DNA of 21,785 nt from an uncultured Gammaproteobacteria bacterium (lineage in GTDB: Bacteria > Pseudomonadota > Gammaproteobacteria > Steroidobacterales > JABDMI01), in the NCBI GenBank assembly GCA_938039225.1, contig CALHVH010000232.1:1-21785 (forward strand), in the 5' to 3' direction. The position numbers and the translations under genes are program-made. Position 1 is the stretch's first letter; the number at the start of each line of letters is the position of its first letter. Positions 8,276 to 15,332 of this stretch are shown one piece after another. A model generated the notes under the pieces. It searched no databases. It was not told where the DNA came from and worked only from the letters and a program-made list of their open reading frames with translations.

Positions 8276-8881
8276 TTAATTTGGCTTAGCATTAGCCACT
8301 TTCCACATCAATAGTGCTAGATAAGTTCGGTAGGGTGAAAATTTATTAGATTCAATAATCGAGTTTTTATTTTCACCAATGAGTTTAAGAAAATTATTAC
8401 GTACGGCAAGATCTTTATCTGGCCAAATATCTTTTTCTCCAAAATAAAATATATTCACCATATTGGCTGTCCATTGACCAACGCCCCAAATATCTGTGAG
8501 AATGGCATCGCGTTCTATAGCTGTGAGCTTTAGTAATTTATTGGCTTGTAAGTTTTTCTTTTTATAAGACTCGTACACAGCAAACATAGCTTTGGTTTTT
8601 GCATTCGATAAGCCACATTCACGTAAATCTTCGGTGCTTGCGACTTTCAGATAATTCATTAAAGACTGCTTACCCGTTTTATCAATTAAGCGACCCCATA
8701 TAGTCGCTGCGGCTTTAACTGACAGTTGTTGCCCTGAAATAGAACGGCACAAGAGCGTTGGCAGTTCTATTTTATTACGTTTTATAACTCGAATAGGTCC
8801 AAGGTTTTTAATAACACTGTGCAAACGCCTATGTCTGGTTTTTGTATTCTCTAAGAGGTGAGTAAAAGCCTTTTGTGACAT
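8276..8881 (-). CDS. DNA-3-methyladenine glycosylase II (AlkA-like, HhH-GPD superfamily)
   Basis: The 201-residue protein is a helix-hairpin-helix glycosylase. SISGQQLSVKAAATIWGRL (48-66) is the family's N-terminal core signature. The hairpin is LTDIWGVGQWTANMV (128-142), followed by DIWPDKDLAVR, in which D157 is the expected catalytic Asp. It lacks the N-terminal beta domain of E. coli AlkA and the Cys cluster of MutY/Nth enzymes, so it is the short AlkA-type that excises alkylated purines such as 3-methyladenine. It is the last gene of a minus-strand group ubiK-ppiC-glycosylase, 24 bp after ppiC. No clear Shine-Dalgarno precedes ATG 8881, so it may depend on coupling to ppiC. Exact base specificity is inferred from the family. 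Confidence 0.9.
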   Translation of the reverse strand: MSQKAFTHLLENTKTRHRRLHSVIKNLGPIRVIKRNKIELPTLLCRSISGQQLSVKAAATIWGRLIDKTGKQSLMNYLKVASTEDLRECGLSNAKTKAMFAVYESYKKKNLQANKLLKLTAIERDAILTDIWGVGQWTANMVNIFYFGEKDIWPDKDLAVRNNFLKLIGENKNSIIESNKFSPYRTYLALLMWKVANAKPN

Positions 8882-8905
8882 TGATATTTATTGAGTTGAT
8901 TTAAC

Positions 8906-9184
8906 TTAAGTACGATAAATGGTTTCAATTAAATGAAACCCATATTTAGTTTTAAGGGGTCCATGTACGGTTAATACTGGCTTCTTGAAAACCACATTAT
9001 CAAAAGCTTTGAGCATTTTTCCAGGAGCAAACTCACCTAAACTTCCCCCATTTTTTGCTGAGTTACAAGAGGAATGCTTTTTAGCAAGCGTAGCAAAATC
9101 CGCCCCTTTAGCCAGTTGTTGCTTGAGATCTTGAGCTTCTTGTTTAGTTTTAACTAATATATGACGGGCACAGGCTCTTGGCAT
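8906..9184 (-). CDS. ppiC: Cytosolic parvulin peptidyl-prolyl cis-trans isomerase
   Basis: A stand-alone 92-residue parvulin, almost the same length as E. coli PpiC (93). It shares ARHILVK, GADFATLAKKHSSCNSAKNGG, LGEF, GKMLKAFDNVVF, the PVL...GPLKTKYGFHLI block and the terminal IYRT. There is no signal peptide or chaperone extension, so it acts in the cytosol on short exposed Xaa-Pro bonds. It begins one base after the ubiK stop (TAAAATG junction), which points to tight translational coupling. Confidence 0.95.
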   Translation of the reverse strand: MPRACARHILVKTKQEAQDLKQQLAKGADFATLAKKHSSCNSAKNGGSLGEFAPGKMLKAFDNVVFKKPVLTVHGPLKTKYGFHLIETIYRT

Positions 9185-9185
9185 T

Positions 9186-9422
9186 TTATTCTTCTTCTTT
9201 TGCGGCTAAACGTGTTTTTAATTCGTTGATTTGCTTGCGACATTTAGCCAGTATAAGTTTTTGAATTTCAAACTCTTCACGCGTCACTATATTAAATTTA
9301 CTCATGCCAGACTCTAATACACTGGAGAAATTTTGTTTTAAATCATCGCCTAAGTGTTTTAGGTTTTCAGGTAGGTTTTTATAAAAGCGTTTGCTTAAAT
9401 CATCGATTAGTTTGGGATCCAT
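9186..9422 (-). CDS. ubiK: UbiK/YqiC (BMFP) family ubiquinone biosynthesis accessory factor
   Basis: The 78-residue protein begins MDPKLIDDLSKRFYKNLPE and has the core SKFNIVTREEFEIQ followed by a C-terminal coiled coil (KLILAKCRKQINELKTRLAAKEEE). This is the YqiC/UbiK layout: an amphipathic N-terminal half and a trimerising coiled coil. In E. coli UbiK binds UbiJ and helps the soluble Ubi complex make ubiquinone under aerobic conditions. It is first in the ubiK-ppiC-glycosylase group and divergent from amtB. As I recall, ubiK, amtB, glnK and comM also lie close together in pseudomonads, so the position supports the call. A modest ribosome site, GGAA, lies a few bases before ATG. Confidence 0.92.
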   Translation of the reverse strand: MDPKLIDDLSKRFYKNLPENLKHLGDDLKQNFSSVLESGMSKFNIVTREEFEIQKLILAKCRKQINELKTRLAAKEEE

Positions 9423-9469
9423 ATTGTTTCCAGTCTTATAAGTAAGGTGTATAACTACATAATAACATT

Positions 9470-9487
9470 CTCAGCCCTATTGCTGAG
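9470..9487. repeat. Palindrome CTCAGC-N6-GCTGAG upstream of ubiK
   Basis: A perfect 6-bp inverted repeat with a 6-base centre lies about 50 bp upstream of the ubiK start in the ubiK/amtB divergent region. It could be an operator or a small transcript hairpin near the ubiK 5' end. Chance occurrence is possible at this arm length. Confidence 0.35.
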
Positions 9488-9503
9488 CGTTGCTATATTT
9501 TGA

Positions 9504-9520
9504 TGCACTTATACAGTGCG
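9504..9520 (+). promoter_or_regulatory. NtrC-type enhancer site upstream of amtB
   Basis: The 17-mer TGCACTTATACAGTGCG fits the NtrC pattern TGCAC-N7-GTGCA with one mismatch. Its centre is about 128 bp upstream of the start site predicted from the sigma-54 promoter, a normal enhancer distance. Together with that promoter it indicates activation of amtB-glnK by phosphorylated NtrC when nitrogen is limiting. Confidence 0.75.
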
Positions 9521-9576
9521 TTTTTGAGATTGTAGCTTTAAAGACTTGAGAAAAATCGCTTATTGAAAATTATTTT

Positions 9577-9593
9577 CGCACGCATAGTGGGCA
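9577..9593 (+). promoter_or_regulatory. Possible weak second NtrC site
   Basis: CGCACGCATAGTGGGCA has the GCAC/GCA spacing of an NtrC box but two mismatches in the outer half-site positions. Its centre is about 55 bp upstream of the predicted start. It directly follows a 13-bp AT-rich palindrome, GAAAATTATTTTC (9565-9577). It is proposed as a weaker cooperative site. Confidence 0.35.
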
Positions 9594-9612
9594 TTTTAGA
9601 GAAATTATAAAG

Positions 9613-9629
9613 TTGGCACGGCATTTGCA
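9613..9629 (+). promoter_or_regulatory. Sigma-54 promoter of amtB-glnK
   Basis: TTGGCACGGCATTTGCA matches the sigma-54 consensus YTGGCACG-N4-TTGCW at every defined position, with the invariant GG (9615-9616) and GC (9627-9628) in the required spacing. Transcription should start near 9640, giving a leader of about 64 bases before the amtB ATG. Confidence 0.93.
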
Positions 9630-9703
9630 ATGTTAGGGGTACATCTTATAAAAAAAGAGTTTTTTGTTCGAGCAATAAAACTCATTAAATAAAGGAAATC
9701 CTA

Positions 9704-10963
9704 ATGACACCCGAAGTAATTTCTCTGAGCTATGCTCTAGATACCTTTTATTTTTTAGTTTCAGGAGCCTTGGTCATGTGGATGGCAGCTGGTTTTGCCA
9801 TGTTAGAAGCAGGCTTGGTTCGTTCTAAAAATACCGCTGAAATCTTAACTAAAAATGTCGCTTTATTTGCGATTGCATGCATCATGTTTATGCTCTTTGG
9901 TTATAACTTAATGTACCCAGGTGAGAATGTCTTTAATAGCATATTACCTAAACTGGGTGGAATATTATCTGGTACCGACAATACCGTTGAAGCCGTAGTT
10001 GCTTCGGCAGGTGAAACTTATTACTCAGGCATGGCGGACTTTTTCTTCCAAGTTGTATTTGTCGCTACAGCTATGTCAATTGTTTCTGGTGCTGTTGCTG
10101 AGCGCATGAAACTCTGGTCTTTCTTATTATTTGCGGTGGTATTTACTGCGGTAATTTATCCAGTTCAAGGTTATTGGAACTGGGGCGGCGGTATATTGAC
10201 TGCTGAAGATTCGTTTGGTTATTTTGACTATGCTGGTTCTGGTACTGTGCATTTAGCCGGTGCAGTAGCTGCGATTGTTGGCGCAAAAATGGTTGGTGCT
10301 CGTAAAGACAAATACGACAAAAACGGTAATGTCACACCGATTCCTGGTGCTAACTTACCATTGGCTACCATTGGTATGTTTATCTTATGGATGGGCTGGT
10401 TTGGGTTTAACGGTGGCTCAGAGCTGAAGGTTTCAAATATTGATAGCGCTAATGCCGTTGCTTTAGTATTTGTTAACACTAACATGGCAGCTGCAGGTGG
10501 TTTAGTAGTTGCGCTGTTAACTGCACGTTTATTATTTGGTAAGGCTGATTTAACCATGGCTTTAAATGGCGCGCTTGCAGGCTTAGTTGCAATTACAGCT
10601 TCTCCTGGTACTCCAACCCCATTAATCGCAACATTTGTTGGTGCAGTTGGTGGTTTGCTTGTAGTTTTCTCAATTATCGCTTTCGATAAAATTAAAATTG
10701 ATGATCCAGTTGGCGCAATTTCTGTGCATGGCGTAGCGGGTATCTGGGGTGTTTTAGCGGTGCTTATCAGTAATGATGATGCCACTCTTACCGGTCAGTT
10801 GGCAGGTATCGTGTTAATTACTCTCTGGGTAGGTATCACCAGCTTTATCGTATGGTTTATTATTGATAAAGTCATTGGCTTACGCGTTAGTGAAGAAGAA
10901 GAGTTTGAAGGCGTGGATCTTTCGGAATGTGGTTTAGAAGCCTATCCTGAATTCACAAATTAA
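9704..10963 (+). CDS. amtB: Ammonium transporter (Amt family)
   Basis: The 419-residue inner-membrane channel has eleven predicted helices and no cleavable signal peptide. The Amt signatures are present: MWMAAGFAMLEAGLVRSKN (25-43), DFFFQVVFVATAMSIVSGAVAER, YPVQGYWNWGGG, and the pore twin histidines H183 (GSGTVHLAGA) and H342 (GAISVHGVAG). The C-terminal tail GLRVSEEEEFEGVDLSECG is the conserved cytosolic segment through which P-II proteins block the pore. A good ribosome site, AAGGA, lies at 9692-9696. It is driven by the sigma-54 promoter at 9613-9629 and followed by glnK 102 bp later. The order amtB then glnK is the reverse of the common glnK-amtB arrangement. Confidence 0.97.
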   Translation: MTPEVISLSYALDTFYFLVSGALVMWMAAGFAMLEAGLVRSKNTAEILTKNVALFAIACIMFMLFGYNLMYPGENVFNSILPKLGGILSGTDNTVEAVVASAGETYYSGMADFFFQVVFVATAMSIVSGAVAERMKLWSFLLFAVVFTAVIYPVQGYWNWGGGILTAEDSFGYFDYAGSGTVHLAGAVAAIVGAKMVGARKDKYDKNGNVTPIPGANLPLATIGMFILWMGWFGFNGGSELKVSNIDSANAVALVFVNTNMAAAGGLVVALLTARLLFGKADLTMALNGALAGLVAITASPGTPTPLIATFVGAVGGLLVVFSIIAFDKIKIDDPVGAISVHGVAGIWGVLAVLISNDDATLTGQLAGIVLITLWVGITSFIVWFIIDKVIGLRVSEEEEFEGVDLSECGLEAYPEFTN

Positions 10964-10972
10964 TCTAATTAG

Positions 10973-11018
10973 GCGAATCTTTATTCATTAGTGGCTAGCT
11001 AAAGATATAAAGATTCGC
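10973..11018 (+). repeat. Perfect 12-bp inverted repeat between amtB and glnK
   Basis: GCGAATCTTTAT (10973-10984) is exactly complementary to ATAAAGATTCGC (11007-11018), with a 22-base loop that can itself pair (TTAGT with GCTAA). No U-run follows on either strand, so it is not a standard terminator. In the amtB-glnK transcript it could be a stabilising stem or a processing site that separates expression of the two genes (inference). Confidence 0.7.
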
Positions 11019-11065
11019 TACACTCTTAGACATTAAAAATTAAACAGAAAAATAGAGAATTAATC

Positions 11066-11407
11066 ATGAAAATGTTAACTGCAATTATTAAACCTTTTAA
11101 ATTAGATGATGTACGCGAAGCTTTATCGGAATTAGGTGTACAAGGGATTACTGTTACTGAAGTAAAAGGCTTTGGTCGACAAAAAGGTCACACCGAGTTA
11201 TATCGAGGCGCTGAATACGTTGTCGATTTTTTACCAAAAATGAAAATCGAAGTGGCTATCGCTGATGAGGCTTTATTAGAGCGGGTTATTGAGTCTATTA
11301 TTGAAACAGCTCGTACCGGTAAAATTGGTGACGGAAAAATCTTTGTGACCGAGCTTCAGCAAGCTATTCGTATCCGTACTGGCGAAACCAATGCCGATGC
11401 TTTGTAA
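11066..11407 (+). CDS. glnK: P-II nitrogen regulatory protein
   Basis: The 113-residue P-II protein has the signature KGFGRQKGHTELYRGAEY with the uridylylation site Y51 at the T-loop, and the C-terminal signature TGKIGDGKIFV (84-94) that binds ATP/ADP. It is one residue longer than the usual 112, in the IADEALLERV region. P-II trimers sense 2-oxoglutarate, ATP/ADP and, via uridylylation, glutamine; linkage to amtB makes this the GlnK-type partner that gates the transporter, although sequence alone does not separate GlnK from GlnB sharply. It probably shares the sigma-54 promoter upstream of amtB; I see no second sigma-54 site in the 102-bp gap. The start ATG 11066 follows a weak AGAG ribosome site. 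Confidence 0.96.
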   Translation: MKMLTAIIKPFKLDDVREALSELGVQGITVTEVKGFGRQKGHTELYRGAEYVVDFLPKMKIEVAIADEALLERVIESIIETARTGKIGDGKIFVTELQQAIRIRTGETNADAL

Positions 11408-11411
11408 GCCC

Positions 11412-11463
11412 TAGATTAACTAAATCTAATGCAGAACGCCTGGCTTTTTAGCTGGGCGTTTTT
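11412..11463 (+). terminator. Intrinsic terminator after glnK
   Basis: A 10-bp stem, ACGCCTGGCT (11436-11445) with AGCTGGGCGT (11450-11459) including two G-U pairs, has a TTTT loop and is followed by a T-run. A smaller perfect hairpin, TAGATT-N5-AATCTA (11412-11428), precedes it. This ends the amtB-glnK unit and isolates the protease gene. Confidence 0.88.
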
Positions 11464-11501
11464 GGTTTTTGAGATAAAAAATTCTTCGACGATATGTTAA
11501 A

Positions 11502-11544
11502 TGTGACTTAGTTCATAGAATTTATATGGATAAGCTTGAATAAT
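11502..11544 (+). promoter_or_regulatory. Putative CRP/Vfr-dependent promoter of the ImpA-like protease gene
   Basis: TGTGA-CTTAGT-TCATA (11502-11517) matches the CRP half-sites TGTGA-N6-TCACA at nine of ten positions. A -10-like AATAAT at 11539-11544 predicts a start near 11551, which puts the CRP-like site exactly at -41.5, the class II activator position. No good -35 is present, as expected for such a promoter. This is a sequence-pattern inference only. Confidence 0.5.
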
Positions 11545-11579
11545 GCACAGCTCATTATTAAGTTCATCTTTGGATTGCT

Positions 11580-14500
11580 ATGTCTTTAGCTTTAAATAAA
11601 TTAAGCATTTCGCTCATTTTAAGCGCTTTATTATTAGGAGCTTGTGGTGGCGGAGGTTCTGAAACTACTCCACCGCCTGTGACAGTCACGCCCCCCGTAG
11701 TTGTCACTAATAGCGCCCCAGTTATTTCTGGAGTTGCCGGAAAAGCTCAAGAAAATCTAGCTTATAGTTTTATTCCCACTATTAGTGATCCTGATGGTGA
11801 TAGTTTAACGCTCACAATTTCTAATAAACCTGAGTGGGTAGAGTTTAATACAACAACTGGTGAGTTATCAGGTACACCGGGAGCAAGCGATATTGGCACC
11901 TTAGAGAATGTCACTATCAGTGTAAGTGATAATAAAGTATCGTCAGAATTGGCTTTCAATCTTGAGGTTGAATTTAATCCTCTAGAAGAAGCCTTACGCA
12001 CTGGCAAAGTTTCTTTAATTGAAACCGAGCTGACTTTATTAGATGCTGCCTTGGAAAGTATAGAAGATAATAAAACTAAATTTGATGCAGCAAAATCGCA
12101 GATATTTAGTTTGGCTGCAAATGGCAGTGTTAATGCAAACAGCTTGAGTGATGTTTCTTGGAATCCAACTCATGATGCTGCCGTATTAGGGACTTCATTT
12201 GGTTTTAATGACACGCTTTTCTTAACAAATAGTGTAAGTAATTCTAATTATTCAGTTCAAGCTTTAAATCTTGGCCTTATCGGTGAAACCGAAAAGTCAC
12301 GTTACGTATTTTTAGGCAGTAACCCAATGCGTAATTATCAACGCAATACTGAATCACTTAATACGCAAATGCACAGCGTATTGGAAAATATCTTTGCCTG
12401 GTTAACTAAAAAAGATGATTTGGCTGTTAATGGAATCAATGTGGTAACTGCCCAGTTGGCGCAAAATTTTTATTTCCCAGACCAAACAGCAGTACGAAAT
12501 TGGTTAAATGAGTTTTATCCTGAAAATGTTAAGGTTAATGATGCTACAAGTTGTAATGGCGTTAACTTAAGTAACTGCATTAGTGTTGAAACAGACGTCT
12601 TAATAATATCGCAAGTCTTATTTGAGGGTGATGATCAGGCTGAAGTTATTAAAGGACTGCAAAAAGCTTTAGATTTAGGTGTGCCCGTTTTGTATATGCA
12701 TTATGACGGTGGGTTTACTGACTTAGGTAAAGCAATCTTTCCAATGTTTAATGTGTCGTATAAAGGTGATAACTACTGGCGTAGACTGCAAATCCAAGCT
12801 TTTGATGGTTCTTCAATTTTTGGGAAATTACCAACAGAAATTACTGCACAAAGAGATTTACTTAATTTCTTTAAAAATGATAATTTCACGGCAGATTTAA
12901 GTCTATGTGAAAATAATTCTTGCCCAGAAGCTCATACTTATTACACGGAATTTACTCCAGGTGCAGCATCGATACGTGATGAATTTAGAAATCTTGATGC
13001 TAGTAAGATTAATATTTTTAATAAAGTTGACGCGGATAATTATCGTTATCAAAAGCTAATAATCTTATTAGCCGACAAGTTTCGAGAAAATGTAGTGTAT
13101 CCCATGGATAGAGCAACAACAGCAACGAGCACATTCTTGAAATCACTTTTTGCTGATTACACCATTTATAATTCTCGTTTAGAAGCGCCTGCTCAATTGG
13201 ATATGGGTAACTTTAGCCGTAGTGATTTTTCGCATATTACTGCAGGTAATAAAACCTTGGTAATGACCAGTAAATCTAATTTCCGTTCTACAGGAGCTTA
13301 TGCTCTGCCCGGTCAAACTTTCTCTATTACTCGTAATGATTCTAGTGAGGTAGTTACTAAAGTTTTTGTAAATACCTTGCGTTCTGGAGCAACGCATTTA
13401 TTTGACGAGAATGCCTATAGTCGCCCAAAATTTTTAAAAACCGTTGAAGTAGAAGTAAAGCCAAATGAAACCGTATCCTTAACTTCCGTTTATGGCGGAC
13501 CGATTCAAATCAGTTTTGATACTAATGATTTGCCGGTCGAGTTTACGCTTCAAAATATTGGGCAACATCCTTATTGGCAGAGTACTGCTGATGATACAAG
13601 TTTCGCAGCGGCCTTAGATAAAGGTGATTATGATTGGGCTGAAATTGCCACGCCTAGTTTTGAAATTCATTCTAGAATGGACAAAATGCTAGGCTCAGTA
13701 GAAGAGTGGGGTAGTGCTGCTGCTCTAGCTGAAAACACACAAAACTATTTGCATAACTATCCGCATGTACTCGCAGGATTCCAAGGACCAGGCATTGACG
13801 TGGTTCCTGAAATACATAATTTTGCTAATGCCAATGGATTAGAAATACAAACCTTAGATAAAGTAAAGCACATGAATGCTGATCAGGCGACCTGCGGTTA
13901 CGGATGCTCAGGAAACCCTTATGATGCTTACTGGTCGTATTCTCCCTTAGGTCATGGTGACCTACATGAACTAGGTCATGGCTTGGAAAAGGGCCGCATG
14001 CGTTTTGCTGGTTGGGTAGTACACGCAACAACAAATCCTTATTCGTACTATACAAAAACTCAGTACTTTAAAGAAACCGGTGTTATTTCGGAATGTCAAA
14101 ATATCCCATTTAAAGGTATATTTGATACCGTACAGGCTAGCATTAGCCAACCGGATCCAGTGCAATATATGCAAGATGCTAATCTCACAGCGTGGAACCA
14201 AAGTGTTGCCATTATTCTACAAGTAATGATGTCGGCTCAAGCTGAAGGTAAACTTGTTGATGGCTGGAATTATTTGCCACGTTTACATATTGTTGAGCGT
14301 GAATTTTCGACAGCAGTGAAAAATGAATCTAATTGGAATGCAAAGCGTGAGGGTTTAGGTTTTGCAGGAATCAGTCGCGCACAAGCTAATGCTATGAATA
14401 ATAATGATTGGATGCTAATTGCCATGTCGCATGTATTGCAAATGGATATGCGTGATTATTTAACTATGTGGGGTTTAACACATTCTACAGAGGCGGCTGA

Positions 14501-14627
14501 TCATGTTGCAGCACGTTCCCTTGAGGTCATGCCGCGAAAATTTTATGTAAGTGATGGTCGTGATTTTTGTCAAGGTCTGGATAAAACGGCTATTGCAATT
14601 GATGGGGTCAGTGCCTATCCTTTATAG
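11580..14627 (+). CDS. ImpA family (HExGH) lipoprotein metalloprotease with Ig-like domain
   Basis: The 1015-residue protein begins with a lipoprotein signal ending LLLGAC (C22), then a GGGG linker and a Thr/Pro-rich spacer. An Ig-like 'putative Ig' (He_PIG) domain lies at about 45-130 (DPDGDSLTLTISNKPEWVEF...TTGELSGTPG). A long central region contains WNPTHDAAVL, and the catalytic region is GHGDLHELGHGLEKG with zinc motif H796-E797-x-x-H800, followed by HATTNPYSYYTK. This matches the Pseudomonas aeruginosa IMPa family (MEROPS M88), whose studied member cleaves next to O-glycans on host glycoproteins. It is probably anchored to the outer membrane facing outward or released. It stands alone between two terminator-like structures with its own putative CRP-type promoter. 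The family is confidently recognised; glycoprotein specificity is inferred. Confidence 0.87.
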   Translation: MSLALNKLSISLILSALLLGACGGGGSETTPPPVTVTPPVVVTNSAPVISGVAGKAQENLAYSFIPTISDPDGDSLTLTISNKPEWVEFNTTTGELSGTPGASDIGTLENVTISVSDNKVSSELAFNLEVEFNPLEEALRTGKVSLIETELTLLDAALESIEDNKTKFDAAKSQIFSLAANGSVNANSLSDVSWNPTHDAAVLGTSFGFNDTLFLTNSVSNSNYSVQALNLGLIGETEKSRYVFLGSNPMRNYQRNTESLNTQMHSVLENIFAWLTKKDDLAVNGINVVTAQLAQNFYFPDQTAVRNWLNEFYPENVKVNDATSCNGVNLSNCISVETDVLIISQVLFEGDDQAEVIKGLQKALDLGVPVLYMHYDGGFTDLGKAIFPMFNVSYKGDNYWRRLQIQAFDGSSIFGKLPTEITAQRDLLNFFKNDNFTADLSLCENNSCPEAHTYYTEFTPGAASIRDEFRNLDASKINIFNKVDADNYRYQKLIILLADKFRENVVYPMDRATTATSTFLKSLFADYTIYNSRLEAPAQLDMGNFSRSDFSHITAGNKTLVMTSKSNFRSTGAYALPGQTFSITRNDSSEVVTKVFVNTLRSGATHLFDENAYSRPKFLKTVEVEVKPNETVSLTSVYGGPIQISFDTNDLPVEFTLQNIGQHPYWQSTADDTSFAAALDKGDYDWAEIATPSFEIHSRMDKMLGSVEEWGSAAALAENTQNYLHNYPHVLAGFQGPGIDVVPEIHNFANANGLEIQTLDKVKHMNADQATCGYGCSGNPYDAYWSYSPLGHGDLHELGHGLEKGRMRFAGWVVHATTNPYSYYTKTQYFKETGVISECQNIPFKGIFDTVQASISQPDPVQYMQDANLTAWNQSVAIILQVMMSAQAEGKLVDGWNYLPRLHIVEREFSTAVKNESNWNAKREGLGFAGISRAQANAMNNNDWMLIAMSHVLQMDMRDYLTMWGLTHSTEAADHVAARSLEVMPRKFYVSDGRDFCQGLDKTAIAIDGVSAYPL

Positions 14628-14640
14628 GTTAAGTGATTGT

Positions 14641-14689
14641 ATTTATTATAATTTATTCTCCTTTGGAGCCTTAGCCATTTATAATAAAT
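14641..14689 (+). terminator. AT-rich stem-loop after the protease gene
   Basis: An 11-bp perfect inverted repeat, ATTTATTATAA (14641-14651) with TTATAATAAAT (14679-14689), encloses a second hairpin, CTCC-TTT-GGAG (14658-14668). It lies 14 bp after the protease stop. The stem is A/T only and lacks a clean U-run, so it may act as an mRNA 3' stabiliser rather than an efficient terminator. Confidence 0.45.
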
Positions 14690-14769
14690 TACCACTTGCT
14701 CCACAAAAAAGGGCATAATCAAATGTATAAATACTTTAGTAATAGATGCGAAACATCATTGAGAAGGCT

Positions 14770-15222
14770 ATGAATAAAATCACTTTAAGCGTATTAATAA
14801 TATTTTCCATTGCTGTATTGCAGATCGTCAGTCATGACAATAATTTATATGCGGCCGAGGTCTTTACTTGGGTAGATAGCAATGGCGTAACACACTATTC
14901 GGATAAACCTTTTAAAGCGGCTAAAAAGATCTCTTTTAGTGTACCAACGCCTAAACAAAAAACTAAGGAAACCATCATAGAAGGGTCTGAGTCCACTGTT
15001 TCTGAAGGTGAGGATAGCGTGAGCGCTGAATGCGCGAGCACAAAAACCAGAATTGCTAACTTACTTAAAGGTGGCAAAATTATTTATAAAGACGCTAAAG
15101 GTAATGATGCTGAGTTAAGCACGGATCAGATAAATGCAAAATTGGCTGAGAATCAGTCTTATGTAAAGCGTTATTGCACTAAAGAGCTTCCAAGTAAAGA
15201 TTCAAGTACAGATGATGGTTAA
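14770..15222 (+). CDS. Exported DUF4124 domain protein
   Basis: The product of about 150 residues has a signal peptide (MNKITLSVLIIFSIAVLQIV..., cleavage near LYA/AEV) followed by the DUF4124 core EVFTWVDSNGVTHYSDKP (30-47), a short beta-type domain common in exported gammaproteobacterial proteins. A charged linker leads to a C-terminal segment with two cysteines (AECAST and KRYCT) that could form a disulfide. The frame also opens at ATG 14746, but ATG 14770 gives a cleaner signal peptide and has GAGAAGG just upstream. The domain's function is unknown. The gene is isolated by the stem-loop before it and the strong terminator after it, so it is probably its own transcription unit. Confidence 0.85.
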   Translation: MNKITLSVLIIFSIAVLQIVSHDNNLYAAEVFTWVDSNGVTHYSDKPFKAAKKISFSVPTPKQKTKETIIEGSESTVSEGEDSVSAECASTKTRIANLLKGGKIIYKDAKGNDAELSTDQINAKLAENQSYVKRYCTKELPSKDSSTDDG

Positions 15223-15248
15223 AACAACTATGCCTTAGTATAATTTTT

Positions 15249-15279
15249 GTAAAAAACCGATCTTGTATCGGTTTTTTAC
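15249..15279. terminator. Strong, probably bidirectional, intrinsic terminator
   Basis: GTAAAAAACCGAT (15249-15261) pairs perfectly with ATCGGTTTTTTAC (15267-15279) around loop CTTGT. The CCGAT/ATCGG core is followed by six Ts on the plus strand and, by symmetry, on the minus strand. It separates the DUF4124 gene from algZ. Confidence 0.92.
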
Positions 15280-15332
15280 TAATTAAAAAGCATATACTTA
15301 GACAAATAAAGCTATTAGCTCAAAGAATCTAT

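Noticed and set aside
10228..10785. 185-residue open frame antisense to amtB
   Set aside because: It lies wholly inside the highly conserved amtB gene, has Ala/Thr/Pro-biased low-complexity composition typical of a shadow frame, and has no ribosome site.
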